A stretch of 64,000 nucleotides of DNA from Trifolium pratense (Eukaryota > Streptophyta > Magnoliopsida > Fabales > Fabaceae). Within the stretch, counting starts at the first letter, position 1. Each line of letters starts with the position of its first letter. A model generated the notes under the pieces. The model saw only the letters and a list, made by a program, of their open reading frames with translations, was not told where the DNA came from and did no database searches. Of the stretch, positions 58,010 through 64,000 are shown piece after piece. Where the stretch lies: assembly GCF_020283565.1 (NCBI RefSeq), contig NC_060065.1, forward strand, positions 27,702,409-27,766,408, written 5' to 3'. The position numbers and the translations under genes were made by a program.

Positions 58010-58640
58010 CTAATTCTCATCATACGCAACTCAAGTTATTCCAACCTATATTATGAGTTGTTTTTTCCTTTCAAAAGACCTATGTACAGTTAAGAAATTA
58101 GTTAAGAAGTAAAAAAACTGTTTACGCGGTATTTAAGAAATTTAGTTAAGTATAGTTAATTTTTTTATTTAATGCAAAACATGAGTTAAGTTAACTATTT
58201 AGCCTATTTTGAAAGTGTAAAAGTGTAAAAGTGAAATAAATGTCTAAAATAAAATAGAATTAAATAAGGTATATTATGAATAGTAGTATTAATTAGTTTA
58301 AAAGTAGTTAACTTTTGCTTATAATAATGACCAAAATTTGAAGTATTTTTTTGCTTATATTTATGTCGGAGGGAGTAAGTTGGAGAGTCTCGTAAGTAAC
58401 TTCTGATGTGCTAACTGAGAGAACAAAAAGAAGACCTAATGAACTAAATGGGAAAATTCATGTCACAAAAAATAGGTGTTATTGGCTTCAAAAACTTTTA
58501 GAGAAATTAATTTTGATATGCTAACCAAAAAAAAAAATGGTGAATTCTTACATATCTAAACTCTGATAATTATATGTTTAAAAGCAAATTCAGATTGGCG
58601 TACTCAAACGTCAAACTATTGAATCTTCTTGCCTCACACT
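58008..58640. other. Intergenic with a possible Stowaway-like MITE end
   Basis: tatttatgtcggagggagta at about 58359-58378 resembles the terminal repeat of Stowaway MITEs. A matching left end was not identified, so only a remnant is called. The rest is AT-rich. Confidence 0.4.
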
Positions 58641-58948
58641 ATGATCATAGCCCCATTTTACTCCAAAATTTACCTAATTAGAAATGGGAAAACTTACTCA
58701 TTCCGATTCGAAAACATTTGGCTAAAGGAAGATGATGTTGAGGAGGTAGTGGAGGATGGGTGGTGTATGCGTAGGGATCTCACAATAACTAGGAGAATAT
58801 TTTGTTGTGCAAAAAGAAGAGAGTCAGATTCAAGCAAGAAGTGGTTGAATGTGGTGAAGAGATGGACTTTTAGTTCAAGAGGAAACCTATTAGAGACCGC
58901 GAGTGAAGATGCATTGACCTCAGAAATGATACTGGGGCTGAAATGATA
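58641..58948 (+). pseudogene. LINE ORF2 fragment
   Basis: A 105-codon frame contains YSFRFENIWLKEDDVEEVVEDG, similar to the FRFE-xWL segment between endonuclease and reverse transcriptase domains in plant LINE ORF2. No catalytic domain is present. It is a short relic, not a gene. Confidence 0.45.
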
Positions 58949-59053
58949 ACTACCAAATTAGGGTTTTTATTATGTTGCTAGTGCTTGTCATTGTTGTACA
59001 AAATGCAATTGGGCTGCCTATGCTTAATCCCAATAATATTGATAGGATGTGAA

Positions 59054-59305
59054 GATTATTTCTCTTTAGGCCCCTGTGATTCTTTTTTATTCCCGAAAAT
59101 CCAATTTTGCCCTTGAAAAAAAATTCGATTTGCAGAAACCGAAGTTTTTTCTAGTTCAAATTCAGGAAAAATTCGGTAAACATAAATCAATTTTTTTTTC
59201 AAAGCAAAAAAAATTCGGTAAATAAAAATCGAAGTTTTTATTGAAGGACAAAAAAGGAAATCTAAGGGGAGAAAAAAAAACACAGGGACCTGAAGAGAAA
59301 TTATC
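59054..59305. mobile_element. Mutator-like MITE, copy 1 (252 bp)
   Basis: The 9-bp duplication ggatgtgaa flanks it exactly (59045-59053 and 59306-59314). The left end gattatttctctttaggccc and the complement of the right end, gataatttctcttcaggtcc, are inverted repeats. The interior contains three attcggt/accgaa motif pairs that are decayed forms of the hairpins in copy 2. No coding capacity. Confidence 0.85.
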
Positions 59306-59314
59306 GGATGTGAA

Positions 59315-59662
59315 TTGAAGATTATATAAATGTAATTGTTTTCAGGTCCAATTGGACAATACCTTTATTCGATAATAATTTTGTTATTTTGGTTATAAAA
59401 AAAAAATCAGGCCACAATCAACTTTTTTTATTTTTTGACACAATCAACGTTGATTGCAAAAAAAAATGTATATTGTTACTAAATTAAAGTTTTTATAAAA
59501 AAAATATAATTATTAAAATTAAATGATTTTATAATCAATGGTTTTTATGAAAAGTAATGAAGTCTCACTTTGATAAAACAATTTGATTCATTTTCATGTT
59601 ACCATTTAAGGACAACCAAGAAATTGTTTAACATTAAAGAAGTATAAACAAATGATTCCTCT
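59315..59662. other. Intergenic, AT-rich, nothing recognised
   Basis: Sequence between two DNA elements with several poly-A or poly-T runs and no gene. Confidence 0.5.
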
Positions 59663-59671
59663 AAAATACAG

Positions 59672-60590
59672 GAGTTCAGATCCACTCCATTGTTTTATCC
59701 TCCATTACCCTCCAGTATTCATCCGGATGAGTGACACGTGGCAATTAAACTTTTCAATGGGTGAGATTAAAATCATCAAATTAAGCATGTTACATAGAAA
59801 CAACAACAACAACAACAACAACAACCTTTGTTCTTCTTTGCTTCATCTTCTTGCCGCCATCCATCTCTGCCCAGAACAACCTCTCCCCGTCAGTCCTAGC
59901 CGTCACGGCTACAACACGGTTGAATCGGAGAAGGTGTTCACCGGAGAAGGCTCCGGAACAAAATTTTTGCCACTGAAGAAAAAAATTAAAATTGATCAGT
60001 TTTCTTTTTTTTTTGCAATTTCTGCCATGGAAACAAGTTTTTCCTTCAAAAGGTTTTGTTGCCATGGAAATAAGCTTCTCTAAATAAAGTTGTTGCCATG
60101 GAAACAAGTTTTTCTGCAATTGTAACAAGTTTCTGTTTTGTGCCATGGAAATAAGAAATCAGTTCTTAACCCAGGTTTTGTTGCCATGTATCTTGAGACG
60201 GAAACAAACAATAGCTAACCCCCATCACCCTCTCACCACTGCAAAATCAGATTTAATCAAAGTGGATTTTTTTTTTATCACTTAGAGATAGAGATGACAG
60301 TGGGATCGAGATGGGCGGCGGGAGATGAACGGCGGCGCTACGGATGAACGGAAGCGCTACGACGGCGGCGGCAAGAAGTCAAAGAGATCATGGTGAAGCA
60401 ACATAAATGGGGCGGCAAGAAGATGAAGCAAAGAAGAACAAGGGTTGTTGTCGTTGTTGTTGTTTCTATGTAACAGCATAATTTGATGTTTTTAATCTCA
60501 CCCATTGAAAAGTTTAATTGCCACATGTCACTCATCCGGATGAAAACTGGAGGGTAGTGGAGGATAAACTAATGGAGTGGATCTGAACTC
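59672..60590. mobile_element. Mutator-like element with long terminal inverted repeats (919 bp)
   Basis: The ends gagttcagatccactccatt (left) and its inverted form on the right belong to inverted repeats of roughly 190 bp, which include tcatccggatga, cttttcaatgggtgagatt and a caa/ttg microsatellite. The flanks aaaatacag (59663-59671) and aaaatacaa (60591-60599) are a 9-bp duplication with one mismatch. The interior has short direct repeats of ttgccatggaaacaagtttt (60010-60190). Open frames on both strands come from the inverted repeats and have no known domain. Confidence 0.78.
60020..60190. repeat. Tandem-like repeats gccatggaaacaagtttt inside the long-TIR element
   Basis: About five variants of gttgccatggaaacaagttt occur at spacings of 20-50 bp. 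They explain the Met-Glu-Thr-rich short frames here. Confidence 0.7.
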
Positions 60591-60599
60591 AAAATACAA

Positions 60600-61121
60600 C
60601 ATTGCTATATAGCACGGGAAACAGCCGACACAATTTGACGAAATCAAAACCCACGTACCAATATACCATACATGGTAATTTCAACTTTACAACAGTGTAA
60701 TTCTTTACTTTCTTGTGGCCAAGTCTTCGTAATAAACATCATTATGCCTCTAAAATATGCATAGTTTTAGTAGTAATTTTACTTAATAAACATTGCTTGT
60801 TGCTTAAGTTACTTGAGCTATTTTACTAAAATTCTCTTGTTTTGCATTTTGTAGGTCCAAAAACATGAATAAGTGGAAATGAGTATTTTCTAAGCCCAAT
60901 TTAATGATTATTCAAGTATGACATCATATGTGTTCTTAAGGGACACTTCCTTTATGAAGGGATGATGGAAATTGAAGGCCAAAGTGTTAAAATCGTGCAT
61001 TATGGCATTTCCTACTGTTACACTATGCATTGAGGAAGGAAAAAAATCAAAAATCAAAGGTCTGAAGCCCGTCACGTGGCAGAACTCACACGGCCATGAC
61101 AGACACAATAAAGGTCCATTA
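60600..61121. other. Intergenic, nothing certain
   Basis: AT-rich, with a patch taggtccaaaaacatgaataa (about 60852) that may derive from an LTR element. No gene is supported. Confidence 0.45.
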
Positions 61122-61130
61122 ATGATAATA

Positions 61131-61384
61131 GATGTTATCTCTTCTCACCCCGTGAATCTTTTATCCTCCCTGAATTTCCAATTTTGCCCTTGAAAAAACT
61201 TCGGTTCGTAGAAACCGAAGTTTTTTTTGCCTTGAAAACAAATTTCGGTTTCTAAAAACCGAAATTTACTCTGAATTTGCACTAGAAAAAATTCGGTTTC
61301 TGCGAACCGAATTTTTTTACAAGGGCAAAATTGGAATATTAGGGGGTATAAAAGATTCATGGGAGGTGGGAAGAGAAAATATCA
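61131..61384. mobile_element. Mutator-like MITE, copy 2 (254 bp), built of hairpins
   Basis: The 9-bp duplication atgataata lies at 61122-61130 and 61385-61393. The left end gatgttatctcttctcaccc and the complement of the right end, gatattttctcttcccacct, start inverted repeats of about 60 bp, which include caattttgcccttg. Between them stand three consecutive palindromes of 22-28 bp, each with cggtt/aaccg arms. No coding capacity. Confidence 0.88.
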
Positions 61385-61393
61385 TGATAATAA

Positions 61394-61729
61394 AGCTCCA
61401 TTAACCTTAGCTTATCTATTTTCCTACGTTTTTCTCAGTTTTAAAGGCCTATAAACACTCTTGTAATGCATCATGCAAGCTTTATCACATTTCCAATAAT
61501 CAAATAAAAGTTTTTTTTTGTTGTTTTTGTGTGTCCTTATTGTTCTTTTTTTGTTCATATAGATATATTGATATAGTATCACCATGTCAAGGTGTGAGTA
61601 GTCCACTCCCACCTTGATGTTACGGTGATCATTCCATAGCCTAGTTTCTTAATCTGTTTCCATGTGTACGATTGTTGTTGATGATTACTACTTACTAGCA
61701 AGAATTATTGCTATCTATAGTTGTTCTAC
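61394..61729. other. Intergenic, nothing recognised
   Basis: AT-rich sequence before the hAT-like element. No gene or repeat is called. The start of the duplicated unit listed below lies near 61711. Confidence 0.45.
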
Positions 61730-61737
61730 GTCAAAAC

Positions 61738-62218
61738 CAGAGGCGTCTCGCACACATGTGCGAGGTGTGCAATGGCATCGGGCCTCAAAATTTTGAGGGC
61801 CTCAACTCAAAATTTTGAGGTCCTATAATATTACTTATATATTATTTATACCTATAAAATATCAAATGTATATTAATAGATTAATTTTTAGGCCCTAAAA
61901 TAATAGTTATATATTGTTAATGTTCATAAAATATCATATGTATCAATAGATTAGTTATCTATAATCGTAAATATAGTTTTAGTCCATTTTAATCTTTGCA
62001 TACAATTTGATCTTAGATTAGGATGTTCCTTTTTGACGTTATATACAAAGATAATTATTTTGTATTTCTTGTTCCATTTAATTTAATGCAATTGATTTAA
62101 TATTGATAATTTATATGTTTATAAGATTGATTTTTTATTTTATATGCAATTTAAATCAACAATTTTTTTTTTAAATTATATTTTGCACAGAGTCTCCTAA
62201 AACTCGGAGACGCCCCTG
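61738..62218. mobile_element. hAT-like non-autonomous DNA element (481 bp)
   Basis: The left end cagaggcgtctc and the complement of the right end, caggggcgtctc, are inverted repeats of the type found in hAT elements. The flanks gtcaaaac (61730-61737) and gtccaaac (62219-62226) form an 8-bp duplication with one mismatch. Removing the element joins a unit that is repeated next door at 62370-62540, an independent check of the borders. Confidence 0.85.
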
Positions 62219-62540
62219 GTCCAAACCTTAGAGTATTCGGTGAAGAATCGAGAGGTGAAGCCGATACTTGGATTCTCTGCAGATGGTGGCCAATACTTTT
62301 GTTCATATTCGTTAGAAGACCCTCTAGCACACTAGGGCGCTCAGGTGTGGTGACAAGGAACAAATGTTTCCTATCTGCAACTGTTCTTCGTCAAAACCTT
62401 AAAGTATTCTGTGAAGAATCAAGAGGTGAAGCCGGTACTTGGATTCTCCGTAGTTGGTGAGCAATATTTCTATTCATATTCGATAGAAGAATCCTCTAGT
62501 ACACTAGGGCGCTCTAGTGTCACAAGGAACATATGTTCTC
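62219..62540. repeat. Tandem duplication of about 170 bp, first copy split by the hAT-like element
   Basis: Copy 1 is 61711-61737 joined to 62227-62369, and copy 2 is 62370-62540. Shared blocks include gtgaagaatc, agaggtgaagccg, tacttggattctc and cacactagggcgctc. Copies differ by roughly 10-15 percent by eye. The duplication is older than the hAT insertion. Confidence 0.82.
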
Positions 62541-63410
62541 GGAAATGGAAGTGTTGGGATGTCTTGGTGTTTGTCTATGACGAACTGATGCAATTAACCA
62601 CCACATTGATAAAGGAAAGTGTTTTCACAATGCTAAGGTATCTCTTTACTTGCTTTTAAAAAGATAGGGTTTCACACAATATGAATTCATATGGAAGGAA
62701 TTAGGAAATTATGTTAGGAATGTGACCTATGACCTCGAGGCCTTAAATAATATAAGAAATATAATCAATTGCTTGTTTGATCACTAAACTCTCAAAACCA
62801 ATCAATCATAATCGCTATTGTTTCTATAAAAATTGATATAAGTTTGCTTGAATTGAAATTATACCCTGTTACTCATGCACATTTTGTTTCTGGCCCTCCA
62901 AATCGACCAAAGCCCCACAACAAACACATACGGACCCGGACCTTTCAAACGATTAGTCAACCAAAGCTCATCTCATTAAAAAAAAAACCATGTTCCGATT
63001 GTCAGTTGTCTCCAATAATTAAAACTTACAAGGGACAACTTAGTCCCAATTCGTTGCTGAATTGGTTTTATCCTGTTCGAGTCCATCCCTCAAATGCTAT
63101 CACAAAAATTTATAGATTTGAGCTATATAATGAAAAGGAAAAAAAAAAAAAAAAAACAGGCAAACACAATAAGACCACCAGAAAAATCTAACCAGTAGTT
63201 TCACATCGAATTTGAAAACATAACCGTATCAAGTACAAAGAAAAACCTAATGGATATTACCAGCCAACTACCCAGCATAAACTATAAAATCAGGATTTAA
63301 GTTTATAGCTTGATTATGATTATTATTGTAGATTAACATGTAATCTGCTCAACTTGGTGTTTCTCCTGTTTCAGCAGCGGGAAGCCATAACTTCAGAATG
63401 AGACAAGCGC
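62541..63410. other. Intergenic and probable 3' UTR of the amine oxidase gene
   Basis: The AT-rich part has no gene. The last 100 bp or so before 63411 are likely 3' UTR of the minus-strand amine oxidase gene. An 82-codon frame at 62411-62659 lies in the duplicated unit and matches nothing known. Confidence 0.5.
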
Positions 63411-64000
63411 CTAAAGCTTTGACACTAAACCGCTCTGAATTGGCTTCGAAGCACCATTATCCTTGATGTCAGTGTCTTTAGATTCCACTTCACATGAATT
63501 AGGCGGGACATCTACTGCAGGGGAACAATTGAAGAATCCATGAGGCTGCACACAAGAAGACACGTTCATGTCAGACAATTGGAAAAGCTCTAAATGCACA
63601 TAAATACATAAAATGAGCAAAATAACAAAACCCAATCACCAAAAACAATAAAATAGCAAGAAAAAAACATGAAAAGGACGATCATATTAAGATCAGTAGT
63701 CATTTGAAGGAAAAGATGTGCTCCACCGAACATTGTCCACAACAACAAAGCCAACTCAACAATTCTTGATATTTTAGTACTGTTCAAAGCTTTTTGCCTG
63801 TTCGCATTCAAGCATTTTATAATAACATTGAAAAGCTAAAAAGCATGAGTAACAGAGCCACCATATCCAGTAATTCTAGAGAATAAGCAAACAACAGAGA
63901 CCAAAGGCTCTTGGAAAATAAGAACATGAAAACAGTAACACATGTAATTACCATGAGCATAAAACCAATGTGTTCCACTGGCATAACAGGCCAGTCTTCT
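63411..64000 (-). CDS. Copper-containing primary amine oxidase, C-terminal exons, peroxisomal type
   Basis: Two exons are seen. One runs from the window edge (64000) to 63952 and encodes DWPVMPVEHIGFMLM with a donor catg-gtaatt. The last exon, 63545-63411, follows an acceptor gtgtgcag and begins PHGFFNCSPAVDVPPNS. Both are phase 0 at the junction. The MPVEHIGFxL-PHGFFxxSPAVDVPP sequence is the conserved C-terminal part of plant copper amine oxidases, which oxidise putrescine and other primary amines to aldehyde, ammonia and hydrogen peroxide. The protein ends GLVSKL, and SKL is a canonical peroxisomal targeting signal. The catalytic topaquinone Tyr and copper-binding His residues are upstream, outside the window. 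Intron 63546-63951 is 406 bp. Confidence 0.9.

Noticed and set aside
57875..58093. 72-codon frame with Ile-Tyr and Arg-Glu repeats
   Set aside because: Encoded by the (AT)n(GA)n microsatellite.
59652..60146. Frames of 143 and 118 codons on opposite strands
   Set aside because: They lie in the inverted repeats and caa-repeat of the Mutator-like element; no domain is recognised.
62411..62659. 82-codon frame beside the duplicated unit
   Set aside because: The sister copy of the unit does not keep the frame, and no domain is seen.

Overview
This is plant nuclear DNA, most likely from a temperate legume (clover, medic, pea or vetch group). The evidence is the spliced plant genes, the dense nested LTR retrotransposons (including an Ogre/Tat element), MITEs of legume type and a legume-like tRNA-derived SINE. 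No bacterial, plastid or CRISPR features are present. The organism is an inference; the class of DNA is seen directly.

Bases 1-46127 are one nest of LTR retrotransposons that can be peeled layer by layer from target-site duplications (TSDs). The outermost and oldest layer is a decayed element with an LTR at 45362-46127 and an antisense plant-mobile-domain ORF (43181-44836). An Ogre/Tat Ty3-gypsy element (plus strand, 35328 to about 43037, five visible lesions in pol) sits inside it. A Ty1-copia element (minus strand, 1-35327, otherwise intact reading frame) inserted into the Ogre. Three minus-strand elements then inserted into the copia. The first is a tandem non-autonomous LTR element with three LTRs and two internal regions, period exactly 5570 bp, in the integrase domain (2036-15300, TSD tatcc). 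The second is a related non-autonomous element in the 5' LTR (19776-27376, TSD ttggg). The third is an Athila-like element that keeps only gag-protease, also in the 5' LTR (27878-35201, TSD ctatt).

Bases 46128-64000 are gene space. A six-exon class I histone deacetylase gene, HDA6-like, runs on the minus strand (51783-56097, predicted 478 aa), with a SINE in its fifth intron. The last two exons of a copper amine oxidase with a C-terminal SKL peroxisomal signal run off the right edge (63411-64000, minus). Between and around them are small elements whose borders can be set from TSDs: a TTA-flanked MITE, a retroposon with a 17-bp TSD, a foldback element, two related 9-bp-TSD MITEs built of short hairpins, a long-TIR Mutator-like element, a hAT-like element with an imperfect 8-bp TSD, two LINE remnants and several microsatellites.

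Only two normal cellular genes are supported (HDA6-like and the amine oxidase). All other long reading frames belong to mobile elements. The most unusual structures are the tandem LTR array with one TSD pair around the whole array, the palindromic GC-rich modules that differ between related LTR families at the same position, the antisense plant-mobile-domain ORF, and the hairpin-built Mutator-like MITEs.
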